64,000 nt of DNA, taken from the NCBI RefSeq assembly GCF_024584435.1, contig NZ_CP102197.1:1736001-1800000 (forward strand), written 5' to 3'. Below the pieces are notes generated by a model. The model had not been told where the DNA came from and did no database searches. It worked only from the letters and a program-made list of their open reading frames with translations. The position numbers were made by a program, and so were the translations under genes. Shown in pieces: positions 24,046-32,515 of the stretch (its first letter is position 1; every line of letters begins with the position of its first letter). This DNA comes from Schaalia odontolytica. Its GTDB lineage: Bacteria; Actinomycetota; Actinomycetes; Actinomycetales; Actinomycetaceae.

Positions 24046-25707
24046 TTACGAGGTGCGTCGCGCGACGCGGAAGCCCTGCTTGGAATAAACCGTTTCGTAG
24101 GTGTGGCCGGGGTGGGCGGCGGCCGCCCATGCCTGGGCGTCGACGCTCGCACCACCCCACGCGTAGGAGCGGTCGTCGATGACGACGTACTGTGGCGGCT
24201 CCGCCATTGCCTGGGTTGTCCCAACCCAGTACACCTCGCGTCGCGGCACGAGCCTCGCGAGCAGCGTCGTGTCGGTTTCGACACTCACTCCGTCCGGAAC
24301 TGCGGCGATCGCTTCCTCGGCGGCGCTCATGCGGGGGCTCTCGTGGAGGGAGGGCAGCTGCGAGAGCGGCAGGGACGTCCAGGTGAGGGCCAGGGACACG
24401 GTCGGAACGAGAGCCGCCACCCACGCGGCACGCCGCCAGGAGACGCCGAAGGATGATACGGTTCCGTCTCCGCCCGGGTCGGCCTCGTCGGGCGTACGCG
24501 CGCCTGCGCGGCCTCCCTCAAGGTCGGCGGCATCGGCCTCGTCGACGCCGCCACATCGGGTGCGGCTCGCAGGGGCATCCGGTTCATCGCCCCCGTCGCG
24601 GGCCGCCTCCTCGTCCGCGCGCGACTTGCCGAGGTGTGGATCGGTTGACCCCGACTCGTGCCCGCGCGTAATCCACCTGTTCATCACGTCGAGGAGGGCG
24701 CACGCCGCGATCGGAACGAGGACCGCGTTGTAGTGCCACGAGTCCCACACGTAGTAGGTGTCGACGGAACCGGCGAAGCGCCAGGCTAGCGTCGGCGCCG
24801 CGAGAGCAAACCAGGGGGAGGACGTGCCCGCCAGCCCGGCCCCGGCGGCGGCGACCAGCAGGGTCACCAGCTTCACGGGTGGATCGGCGAGGATGCCCCA
24901 GACCGAGGGAAGGGACCTCGCCGCGGTCGCGCCGCCCGTGGAGGTGCCCGCACCGGTCGCGGAGCCGTCAAGGGAGTAGGCCCACGTTCCCGCCGGATTC
25001 ACTGCGGGAAGAAGAACCTTAACGGTCACCACAAAAGCAACGATACCGAACAGGGCGTACGCCAGGGAGCACAGGACGCCGGGCCGACCGTGGCCTCGGC
25101 GCCGCCACGCCATTGCCAGGCCGGCAACAAAGACCGTCAGCCCGAGGTCCTCCTTGACGAGGACAAGGGGTGCAAGCCACGCCATGCACGCTCCCCACCG
25201 CCTCTCCACGAATGCGACGCCCCCGAAGGCCAGCAGCGGAACGGCGCAGCACACCTCATGAAACTGGGCGGCGACGGCGCCCTGGAGGCCCCATCCCAGC
25301 CCGTACGTGATGCCGACCAGCAGGGCGCCACCCCGGCCGAGCAGGCGCTGGGAGAGGCGCGCGATCGGAAGCACCGACACCGCGAGCAACACGTCCTGGG
25401 CAACCAGGAGAGTCAGGGCCGACGGAAAGATCCGATAGACCGGACCGAGGAGCGCCAGGATCGGGTGAAAGTGGTCCCCGAGGAGGTTGTAGCCCGGACT
25501 TTTGATGGGAACGATGGGCGCCTCGAAGCGCGAGTACGCCTGGATTGCCTCGGTGAAGATACCCAGGTCCCAGGAGGGGACGACGAGGGCGCGCCACTGG
25601 GCGAGCGAGTAGCACACGTAGAGGGTGCCGACCGCGAGCGCAACCGCCGCGGGAACACCCCAGGCGGAGACGATGCCCGGGATCCTCGCTCGGCTTGCGC
25701 GCCTCAC
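24046..25707 (-). CDS. DUF2079 polytopic membrane protein
   Basis: 553 aa with about ten hydrophobic segments. The DUF2079 hallmark is in the first loop: WDLGIFTEAIQAYSR, then SPGYNLLGDHFHPILALL. The family resembles GT-C-type membrane glycosyltransferases but no activity has been established. A charged cytoplasmic-type insert (about residues 350-420) is rich in Asp, Glu and Arg. It overlaps the upstream glycosyltransferase gene by 4 bp (ATGA), suggesting joint work on a surface polysaccharide or glycolipid. Confidence 0.88.
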   Translation of the reverse strand: MRRASRARIPGIVSAWGVPAAVALAVGTLYVCYSLAQWRALVVPSWDLGIFTEAIQAYSRFEAPIVPIKSPGYNLLGDHFHPILALLGPVYRIFPSALTLLVAQDVLLAVSVLPIARLSQRLLGRGGALLVGITYGLGWGLQGAVAAQFHEVCCAVPLLAFGGVAFVERRWGACMAWLAPLVLVKEDLGLTVFVAGLAMAWRRRGHGRPGVLCSLAYALFGIVAFVVTVKVLLPAVNPAGTWAYSLDGSATGAGTSTGGATAARSLPSVWGILADPPVKLVTLLVAAAGAGLAGTSSPWFALAAPTLAWRFAGSVDTYYVWDSWHYNAVLVPIAACALLDVMNRWITRGHESGSTDPHLGKSRADEEAARDGGDEPDAPASRTRCGGVDEADAADLEGGRAGARTPDEADPGGDGTVSSFGVSWRRAAWVAALVPTVSLALTWTSLPLSQLPSLHESPRMSAAEEAIAAVPDGVSVETDTTLLARLVPRREVYWVGTTQAMAEPPQYVVIDDRSYAWGGASVDAQAWAAAAHPGHTYETVYSKQGFRVARRTS

Positions 25708-26633
25708 CCAACCATCTCCGCGGGCCGGGTACCACCGCCCGATGCGGGGCTGTCGGAGTCGCGGGAGCCAGCCTGCGCTCCGGAAGCTCGGCTCACGCGC
25801 GCCGCGTCGGCTGGCGACGCGGCGGCATCGTCGGAGTCATCACCGGAGGAGGCGGGGGCCGGGTAGGGCACTCCGATGCCCTGTTCGTGGGCGGCGGGGC
25901 GCTTGGAGCGCGCGTTGGAGTGGAACCCCTGGAAGACGGTGGCCAGCAGCGCATCGACCATCCGCGCGGGACGGTTGAGGGACCCCAGCGAGCGATCGGC
26001 TCCCGAGTGGGCGAAGTTGCAGGGAACCTCCATGACGGACAGCCCGGCCCGCAGAACGTTGATGGTCATGGCGGCCTCGAGGACGTAGCGCCCGCTGAAG
26101 GGCATGGCCGCGTCGATGGCCTCGCGCGTCAGGCAGCGCTGGTAGCTGAGGGGGTAGTGGCAGTACCAGCCGGTCTTTCGACGAATGAGCCTGCGAGCGA
26201 CGCCGGGGCCGAAGCCGGAGTACTCGCGTTCCCGCGCGGGCACCGCGATCGCCATGTCTGCCTGCCCGGCGGAGACTGCCTCGACCAGGGCGGTGGCTTC
26301 GACGGCTGACTCCCCGAGGTCGGGCGAAAGGAGGAGGATGTGTCGAGGCGGGCCGTCGGGGCGGTCGCGCATGGCGGCGACCTTCACGCCGGTTTCGATG
26401 GCCGAGGCGCGGCCGCGCTCAACGGAGTGACGCACGACGACGGCGCCGGCCGCTCGGGCAGCGCGCCCCGTGTCATCGGTGGATCCGTCGTCAACGACAA
26501 TGAGGAGGTCAACGCCGGGGATGGCGCGGCAGGCGCGCACGGTGGCGGCGACGACGCGGCCAACGTTGTGTGCAGCGATGACGGCGGCGACGCGCTGAGG
26601 CTGGGAACCACGGGACCCACTGCGATAGTTCAC
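25704..26633 (-). CDS. Family 2 glycosyltransferase
   Basis: 309 aa with a GT-A fold: AVIAAHNVGRVV at the N-terminus, VVDDGSTDDTG (nucleotide-sugar binding), ERGRASAIETGV and a DLGESA segment where the metal-binding Asp is expected, then RRLIRRKTGWYCHYPLSYQR. The start is assigned to GTG 26633, because TAGAAT (26641-26646) makes a perfect -10 seven nt upstream and the ATG at 26642 lies inside that hexamer. Product and acceptor are unknown; it is coupled to the DUF2079 gene. Confidence 0.88.
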   Translation of the reverse strand: MNYRSGSRGSQPQRVAAVIAAHNVGRVVAATVRACRAIPGVDLLIVVDDGSTDDTGRAARAAGAVVVRHSVERGRASAIETGVKVAAMRDRPDGPPRHILLLSPDLGESAVEATALVEAVSAGQADMAIAVPAREREYSGFGPGVARRLIRRKTGWYCHYPLSYQRCLTREAIDAAMPFSGRYVLEAAMTINVLRAGLSVMEVPCNFAHSGADRSLGSLNRPARMVDALLATVFQGFHSNARSKRPAAHEQGIGVPYPAPASSGDDSDDAAASPADAARVSRASGAQAGSRDSDSPASGGGTRPAEMVG

Positions 26634-26645
26634 AACTAACATTCT

Positions 26646-26681
26646 ACGGGCGGCGGGGCGTTGGTGCGCCCCGCCGCCCGT
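26646..26681 (-). terminator. Strong hairpin between DUF5926 gene and glycosyltransferase gene
   Basis: A perfect 15-bp stem, ACGGGCGGCGGGGCG/CGCCCCGCCGCCCGT, with a 6-nt loop. It follows the stop of the DUF5926 gene (26725) and directly abuts the -10 of the glycosyltransferase gene. It has no U-tract but the stem is very stable. Confidence 0.65.
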
Positions 26682-26724
26682 AATGTGAGCGACAAGCCTA
26701 GTTAAACAACAGGCAAAATCGCGC

Positions 26725-27606
26725 TCAGCGGATGGTGACGGCGCGCGAGACCAGGCCCTGACGTGCGCGACGCTCCTTGTCGTCCAGCCGCTCGGTCACG
26801 GTCAGCGCCTCCGCGAGGGCCTTGGCCAGCGCCTGCGTGCCCGGCGCAACGTCGGTTGCGCTCGCACCCTCGGGCAGCTCGAAGACGGGAACAATCAGTC
26901 CGCACGCGCGGAAAGACCCGACGTATCGGGATCCCTCGCCGACGTTAGCCTCTCCCCGCGCGGCCAAGCGCGCCAGGGCGTCGAAGAGCTTCGCCTCCTC
27001 GTTGTCGGTCAGGAGGCGCACGAAGTTGCGGTTCATCTCGCACCAGTAGGCGCCGGGGACTCCGGGCACGGGTTCGGTGGGGATGATCTCGTCGCGGTTC
27101 TGATCCAGCGCTCGGCGCGTCTGGTCGTCGATCTCCTCGGCGGGATCGAACCAGAAGGAGAAGTCCTCTTCGAGCTTCATCTCCGTGAAGCCATCGGTGT
27201 CGACGATGTCCTGGAGGCGCTCGGAAGGCTCGCGCACGTCAACGGAGATGACGCCCTCGTCACCGGCTTCCTTCGCGGCGATCGCTGCCAGCAGGGCGGC
27301 GCCCGCGTCGTGGCTGAGGTCCGCCGAGTTCGAACGCGTCTGCAGAGCCACCAGAATCCGCCCGTCGGGGCGCACCATGGCGGGGTGACCCTCGGGAAGA
27401 AGGGTGACGAAGTCGAACTCGACGCCGCCGTGGTCGGCGTCGGTGCGTGCGGTCAGCGTGGCCGCCGGGATGAGCTCGCGCATGGCGACCAGCTCGATCT
27501 CCTTCGGCAGGCCCTCGTAGGGGCGGGCGACGAAGGGGATCGGCGGGCGGTACGCCTTGAGCTTGGCGGGATCGGTGACCTTCTTGCGGCGGCTAGCTTT
27601 ACCCAT
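26725..27606 (-). CDS. DUF5926-family protein
   Basis: 293 aa, soluble, beginning MGKASRRKKVT with a basic N-terminus and continuing PPIPFVARPYEGLP, as in the actinobacterial DUF5926 family. It has no transmembrane segment and no recognised catalytic motif. It is a conserved actinobacterial protein of unknown function. TAGGAT (27613-27618) lies 6 nt before the ATG, so the gene is probably leaderless. Monocistronic. Confidence 0.85.
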   Translation of the reverse strand: MGKASRRKKVTDPAKLKAYRPPIPFVARPYEGLPKEIELVAMRELIPAATLTARTDADHGGVEFDFVTLLPEGHPAMVRPDGRILVALQTRSNSADLSHDAGAALLAAIAAKEAGDEGVISVDVREPSERLQDIVDTDGFTEMKLEEDFSFWFDPAEEIDDQTRRALDQNRDEIIPTEPVPGVPGAYWCEMNRNFVRLLTDNEEAKLFDALARLAARGEANVGEGSRYVGSFRACGLIVPVFELPEGASATDVAPGTQALAKALAEALTVTERLDDKERRARQGLVSRAVTIR

Positions 27607-27693
27607 GTGAGTATCCTAGCGGGTTTCGCGGGCGTGACGAGGTTGCGGCCGGGTGAGCCAACCGTCTCACCCGGCCGGTTCGGTTTCTCTCCG

Positions 27694-27803
27694 GCACGCA
27701 GACCCACGAGGTGGCTAGGCTGAACTGCTGCTCAGGCGAGCACCCGCGTGAAGCTGTCCCGCACGCAGACCCACGAGGTGGCGACCTGAACCCACAAGGT
27801 GGC
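27694..27803. repeat. Short direct repeats in intergenic region 27607-27971
   Basis: GCACGCAGACCCACGAGGTG continued by GC occurs at 27694-27715 and 27761-27782 (67 bp apart), followed by a degenerate copy ACCCACAAGGTGGCAG ending about 27803 and CCACCAGGTGGG near 27828. The rest of this 365-bp gap has no gene or clear promoter for the kinase, which is transcribed towards it. Confidence 0.6.
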
Positions 27804-27971
27804 AGATGGGCGCGGGCGCCCACGCTCCACCAGGTGGGTTAACCTGCGCATCGGCGGGTTAACCATGCCAGCTACCGGGTCGCGCCGCCATCCGCAACCC
27901 CGTACCCGCGCCACCACTCATGCGCCCGCTCTGACACCCGCGCGCCACTCACGCACCTTTGACACCTCCGC

Positions 27972-29591
27972 TCACCGAAGGGGTGCGCCGAGCGCGGTGG
28001 CCTCGACGCCGCCCAGGCCGGTTCGGTAGGCCTCCAGGAAACGCTCGTACCCGGCCGCGCCCTCGGGGGTGGGAGCCAGCGTCGTCACGGAAGCGTCGGC
28101 AAAGACGCGGTCTCGCAGGTACTCAACGAGGGCCTGCGGCGCACCCCCACGCTCGGCCATCGCGACGCATGCGCTGCGATACCGGGCAAGCACGGCGATG
28201 CCCCAGGCACCACCCTCGCCCGCGGTATCACCGACGGAGACGGGAATTTCAAGCGCGTCGGCGAGGATCTGCTGGGCGACACGGGGGGTCTTGAACAGGC
28301 CGCCGTGGGCGAAGAGCGAGTCGAGGCGCACGCCCTCCTCGGCGAGGATGTCGACACCGATGCGCACGGCCGCGAAGACGCTCATGAGCTGGGCGCGAAC
28401 CGCGTTGGCCAGGGTGACTCGCGCCTTCGGCGTGTGGGTGAAGAGGGGCTGCGCGGCGGTCAAGCCGACAAGCGGTTCGGCGGAGAGCGTGTTGTAGGCG
28501 ACCACCCCGCCCGCATCCTCGTCGCCCGTCAGGGCGTGCTCGTAGAGGGCGTCGTAGACGGCGGGCGTGGGCACGTCGGCTCCGATGAGACGCGCGAAGG
28601 AGGCGAACATGGCGACCCATGCATCGAGTTCGGAGGCGCCGTTGTTGGAGTGGACCATGGCGACGGGTGAGCCATCGGGCGTGGTCACCATATCGAGTTC
28701 GGTGTGCAGCCCGGACAGGGCATTGTCCAAGACCGCCATGAGGAACACGGAGGTGCCGCACGAGATGTTGCCGGTGCGCTTGGCGATGGCATTCGTCGCG
28801 ATCATGCCGGTTCCCGCGTCTCCCTCGGGCGGGCACAGGGGGATGCCGGGCTGCAGGGTTCCCGTCGGGTCGATGAGAGCCGCGCCGGCGGGGGTGAGCG
28901 TCCCCGCGTCCTCTCCGGCGCACAGCACGGTCGGCAGGAGGTCACGCAGCCGCCACGGTACCCGGTCGGCAACCAGCTCCTCGTACGCCTCGATCATGGA
29001 GCTGTCGTAGGTGAGCGTCGCCGAGTCGATGGGGAACATTCCGGAGGCGTCACCCACGCCGAGAACCGCCCTGCCGGTGAGCTGGTGGTGGACCCAACCG
29101 GCCAGGGTGGTCAGGCGGGCGACCTCGCCAATCCGATCCTCACCATCCAGGACCCCCTGGTGAAGGTGGGCGATGGACCAGCGCAGGGGAATATTGAAGG
29201 AGAACAGGCGCGTGAGCTCGTTTGCGGCGCGTCCCGTGTTGGTGTTGCGCCACGTTCGGAAGGGCGCAATTTGGCGGTCGTCGGCATCGAAGGCAAGGTA
29301 GCCGTGCATCATCGCCGAAACGCCGATGCAGCCGTAGGAGGTGGGGGTCGTTCCGTAGCGTTCACGCACGTCGGCGACGAGCGCGGCGTAGGCGTCGCGC
29401 AGCCCGTCGCGCACCTGATCCAGGGTGTAGGACCACAGCCCGTCACGCAGCTGGTTCTCCCACGAGTGGCCGCCGGTGGCCAGCACCTCGTGGTCGGGGC
29501 CGATGAGGACGGCTTTGATTCGGGTGGATCCAAACTCAATGCCGAGCGCGGTGTCGGAGGCTGCGATGGCGGCGCGGGGGTCGGTGGTCAT
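27972..29591 (-). CDS. FGGY-family carbohydrate kinase
   Basis: 539 aa, within the size of pentulose/hexulose kinases. The actin-like ATPase folds are visible as LGIEFGSTRIKAVLIG (phosphate 1), the ISCGTSVFLMAV loop (phosphate 2) and FAHGGLFKTP (adenosine region). GVGDASGMFPID is typical of the xylulokinase/ribulokinase branch. A free-standing pentulose kinase is the best guess; the sugar cannot be assigned because no isomerase or transporter is adjacent. ATG 29591 follows AAGGAG by 5 nt and is preferred over two upstream ATGs. It is divergent from nothing: the TetR gene upstream is on the same strand. Confidence 0.88.
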   Translation of the reverse strand: MTTDPRAAIAASDTALGIEFGSTRIKAVLIGPDHEVLATGGHSWENQLRDGLWSYTLDQVRDGLRDAYAALVADVRERYGTTPTSYGCIGVSAMMHGYLAFDADDRQIAPFRTWRNTNTGRAANELTRLFSFNIPLRWSIAHLHQGVLDGEDRIGEVARLTTLAGWVHHQLTGRAVLGVGDASGMFPIDSATLTYDSSMIEAYEELVADRVPWRLRDLLPTVLCAGEDAGTLTPAGAALIDPTGTLQPGIPLCPPEGDAGTGMIATNAIAKRTGNISCGTSVFLMAVLDNALSGLHTELDMVTTPDGSPVAMVHSNNGASELDAWVAMFASFARLIGADVPTPAVYDALYEHALTGDEDAGGVVAYNTLSAEPLVGLTAAQPLFTHTPKARVTLANAVRAQLMSVFAAVRIGVDILAEEGVRLDSLFAHGGLFKTPRVAQQILADALEIPVSVGDTAGEGGAWGIAVLARYRSACVAMAERGGAPQALVEYLRDRVFADASVTTLAPTPEGAAGYERFLEAYRTGLGGVEATALGAPLR

Positions 29592-29640
29592 GGGTTCTCC
29601 TTGGGTCATCATTGACGAGGCCTGGGGCCGACGTTGCGTT

Positions 29641-29712
29641 AACGATAGTACTCTTGCGCTCAGGCGGGTAGCGCCCGTCGCTCAGGTACCGAACGCACTG
29701 TTCGTTATCGTT
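29641..29712. promoter_or_regulatory. Paired operator candidates upstream of the FGGY kinase
   Basis: AACGATA (29641-29647) and its complement TATCGTT (29706-29712) face each other across 58 bp in the 150-bp gap before the kinase start. The flanks are GTTAACGATAGTAC and TTCGTTATCGTTC. They look like sites for a regulator that loops or binds cooperatively. Confidence 0.4.
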
Positions 29713-29744
29713 CTTTTGCGACTGGTCACGGATCTACCGATGAC

Positions 29745-30341
29745 CTACTGAGCGCCGAAGCTGCCGATGAATAGCTCGCGGGCACGGTCGATCGCGGCGA
29801 GCTCCTCGTCCGTGAGGGGCTTGGCGGATCCGCGCTCGATCAGGGTAAGGACGACCGAGGCGTAGATGTCCGAGGCCAGGGGCAGGACATGGTCGTCAAT
29901 GCGTCCGGCGGCCCACCGCTTGAACACGGACCGGCACATCTGGCGCAGCCGCTCGCCGAGGTCGCAGTCTCCGTCCCCGTGAACGGACAGGAGCGTGGTC
30001 AGGGCGTGCCCGTTGCGGGCGTAGAAGTCGGCCAGGTGTCGGCTCACGGCGACGCCGTCTCCCCCGCCGAGCCACATCTCTTCAATGGCCGGCGTGATGT
30101 CCTCCAGGAGGAAGGACACCACTTCGGCCAGAAGGGCATTCTTGTCGGTGTAGTGGTCGTAGAAGGTGGTGCGCGAGACCATGGAGGCCTTGCAGATGTC
30201 GGTGACGCTCACGCGCGCGTAGGGCTTGGCGCGGCATGCGGCGACGAGTCCGGATCGGATCGCGCGCCGTGTCTTGCGGATGCGCAGGTCAAGGGTTTTC
30301 TCGGCGTCTCGTCCGTGCTTGTCGGCCGCTCGCAAGAACAT
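29745..30341 (-). CDS. TetR-family transcriptional regulator
   Basis: 198 aa. The N-terminal DNA-binding domain shows the TetR helix-turn-helix with VSVTDICKASMVSRTTFYDH, followed by Y..KNALL. The C-terminal ligand and dimer domain is unrelated to known groups by eye. GGAGAAAC precedes ATG 30341. It is divergent from the alpha/beta hydrolase at 30469, the usual arrangement for a TetR repressor and its target, so it may control that gene, its own, or the kinase downstream. Confidence 0.9.
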   Translation of the reverse strand: MFLRAADKHGRDAEKTLDLRIRKTRRAIRSGLVAACRAKPYARVSVTDICKASMVSRTTFYDHYTDKNALLAEVVSFLLEDITPAIEEMWLGGGDGVAVSRHLADFYARNGHALTTLLSVHGDGDCDLGERLRQMCRSVFKRWAAGRIDDHVLPLASDIYASVVLTLIERGSAKPLTDEELAAIDRARELFIGSFGAQ

Positions 30342-30468
30342 GTTTCTCCGATCAATGTCTCTGCATCCGTGTCGCTATCCTACGCATACCGGATGGGCTG
30401 TCCGGTATCGAACACTCCATCCGTCATTGTGCTTTTCGCCATTCGGCCAAGCGCTCTATCCTCGAAGC

Positions 30469-31629
30469 ATGTTCACGCACTACACCGGCAACCAACAGTT
30501 CGACCTCCAGCTGAACCGTTCCCTGGGCCCGATTCTGGATCGGCCGGGCATGGATCGATTGACACGCGTCCTTCCCCGCATCCGCAGCACTCGCCAGATC
30601 ACGCAGCTCGCCGAGCGCCTGGCGTTGCGCTTCGATTCAGCGGGTGACGCGGCGGCCGCGTGGCGCCTGTACTCTCTAGCCGCCTTCTACCTGCCCGAGC
30701 ACGACCCGCGCAAGCGCCGATTCATCGACGCCATGTCGCGTGAATTCGACGCCTCCCACGCTCACCTGGCGCTCAGCCGACACACGATTCCCTACGGCGA
30801 CGCGGCACTCACAGCGATCCGTTGGGAGGCGGACTCAGCGGACCGCTCCCGCTTCCCCGAGGCGCCTGCCACCCTCGTCATGATGAATGGCTTCGACGGG
30901 TATGCGGAGGAGATCATAGGGTTCGCGGAGCACTTTTCTTCCCGCCCCTTCGACATCATCACCTTTGACGGCCCCGGTCAGGGGCACACGGCGCTGGCCG
31001 GGATGCCTCTGGAGCCAGCTTGGGAGCTCCCAACGAACGCGGTCCTGGACTACTTCGACCTGACGAGCGCGGCAGCCCTGGGGCTATCCTTCGGGGGTTA
31101 CCTGGTGATGCGAGCCGCAGCCCACGTTCCGCGCATCAGCCACGTCATTGCCTTCGACATGATGTACCGACTGCTGGACGGGCTGACGATGCCTCTGCCC
31201 GCGCCTATCCGCCCGCTCGCGGCCTCGATAGTTGAGCGCGCACGCCCCGCGCGGCTGATCGACGCCGCGATGTCGATCGGCCCGCGCGCCAGCGCCGACC
31301 TCGCATGGAAGCTGCAGCAGGCGCGCACCCTGACGGGGCTGCGCAGGCCCAGCGACGTGCTGCGGGCGCTGGGGGCGTACACGATGGAGCCCCTGGCGGG
31401 CATGATCCGCCAGCCCTGCCTGGTGATGGCGGGAGACGCGGACCAGTACGTTCCGATCACACGCCTGTCCGACGTGCGTCGCATCCTTGCGGGGGCGGCC
31501 AGCCTTGACGTGGAGGTGTTCCACGAGGTGCAGGATCCGGATATGGCGCAGCATTGCCAGGTCGGGGACCTGGACCGCGCTTTCGCGATCATGGGCGACT
31601 GGCTCAGCGCCCCCCGCAGCGGTGCATGA
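30469..31629 (+). CDS. Alpha/beta hydrolase
   Basis: 386 aa. The N-terminal 120 residues are helical (AWRLYSLAAFYLPEHDPRKR). The hydrolase core has ATLVMMNGFDGYAEE (oxyanion region), FDGPGQG, nucleophile elbow GLSFGGYLVMR, and the acid AGDADQYVP. The dienelactone-hydrolase-like layout with a helical cap resembles FrsA/2,6-dihydropseudooxynicotine-type hydrolases. TATCCT (30457-30462) lies 6 nt before the ATG. It is divergent from TetR, and its end overlaps the convergent phosphatase gene by 26 bp. Confidence 0.85.
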   Translation: MFTHYTGNQQFDLQLNRSLGPILDRPGMDRLTRVLPRIRSTRQITQLAERLALRFDSAGDAAAAWRLYSLAAFYLPEHDPRKRRFIDAMSREFDASHAHLALSRHTIPYGDAALTAIRWEADSADRSRFPEAPATLVMMNGFDGYAEEIIGFAEHFSSRPFDIITFDGPGQGHTALAGMPLEPAWELPTNAVLDYFDLTSAAALGLSFGGYLVMRAAAHVPRISHVIAFDMMYRLLDGLTMPLPAPIRPLAASIVERARPARLIDAAMSIGPRASADLAWKLQQARTLTGLRRPSDVLRALGAYTMEPLAGMIRQPCLVMAGDADQYVPITRLSDVRRILAGAASLDVEVFHEVQDPDMAQHCQVGDLDRAFAIMGDWLSAPRSGA

Positions 31630-32515
31630 GGGCGTGCATGACGGCGGCGGCCCCATCATTCTCGACGGCCGCGGTCACGTGGCGCGCGTGGGAGCGCACC
31701 TCGGCCGACGCGCCGCCCATGGCGACGCCGAAGGCCGCCCACTGGATCATCGCGATGTCGTTGGTGCCGTCCCCCACGGCGACCGTCCCGGCGCCGGGGA
31801 CATCGAGGCGGACTCGCAGCTCCTCCAGGCCGCTGGCCTTCGTCACGCCTTTGGGTTCGATGTCCGCCCACGATGTCCAGCCGACGAAGACCTCGTGCGT
31901 GCGCGCCACGGCGAGGGAGGCCAGGACCGACTCGAAGTGGTCGCGGTCCATGCCGGGCTCGCGCACGACGACCTTCGGGGTGGGCGTGGAGGCCAGCTCC
32001 TCCATGGACACGACGCGACGGTCGGTTCCCTCGATTTCGTTGTTGGGGAAGGGCGCGGAGAGCAGCGTGTCGGGGTGAGGCATCGAGGCAAACACCGCCT
32101 CCGGGAGGGCGCCGGCGATCTCCGCCAGGACCGGACCGGGAACGAAGGTGTGTTCCTCGACGATCTCGCAGTCCCCGCCCCTGACCCGAACGAGGGTCGC
32201 GCCGTTATTGCACAGCGCCCACCCGTCCGTGAAGTCCAGGACCTCCAGGACGGGGGTGACCCCCTCGAGCGCGCGGCCCGTGGCGATGACCACCTGCGCA
32301 CCCGCGGCGGACAGGCCGTGGATGCCCTCCAGGACACGCTCGGTCGCACCGGCGGGTGTCAGGATCGTGCCGTCGATATCGAGGGCAACGAGGACCTGGG
32401 AGACGTCAGCGGGAAAGCCGGGGGGCAGCGCGGCCTCGGCCTCGTCGCACAGGATCGCAAAGGGCCGCGCGGCCTCCCCGGAGGAGGGAACCGTCAGGAA
32501 GCGCTCATGGGTCAT
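31604..32515 (-). CDS. HAD-superfamily phosphatase (Cof type)
   Basis: 303 aa. HAD motifs: VALDIDGTIL (DxDGT, nucleophile and acid), VIATGRALEG (motif II), PKGVTKASGLEEL (Lys of motif III) and VAVGDGTNDIAMI (motif IV). The cap type and length fit Cof/IIB sugar-phosphate phosphatases. The substrate is not predictable. ATG 32515 shares one base with the serS stop (TGATG), so it is translated behind serS. Confidence 0.92.
   Translation of the reverse strand: MTHERFLTVPSSGEAARPFAILCDEAEAALPPGFPADVSQVLVALDIDGTILTPAGATERVLEGIHGLSAAGAQVVIATGRALEGVTPVLEVLDFTDGWALCNNGATLVRVRGGDCEIVEEHTFVPGPVLAEIAGALPEAVFASMPHPDTLLSAPFPNNEIEGTDRRVVSMEELASTPTPKVVVREPGMDRDHFESVLASLAVARTHEVFVGWTSWADIEPKGVTKASGLEELRVRLDVPGAGTVAVGDGTNDIAMIQWAAFGVAMGGASAEVRSHARHVTAAVENDGAAAVMHALMHRCGGR

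Noticed and set aside
25704..26642. ATG 26642 as the glycosyltransferase start
   Set aside because: That ATG overlaps the -10 hexamer TAGAAT and follows a terminator-like hairpin by a few bases; GTG 26633 fits a leaderless start.
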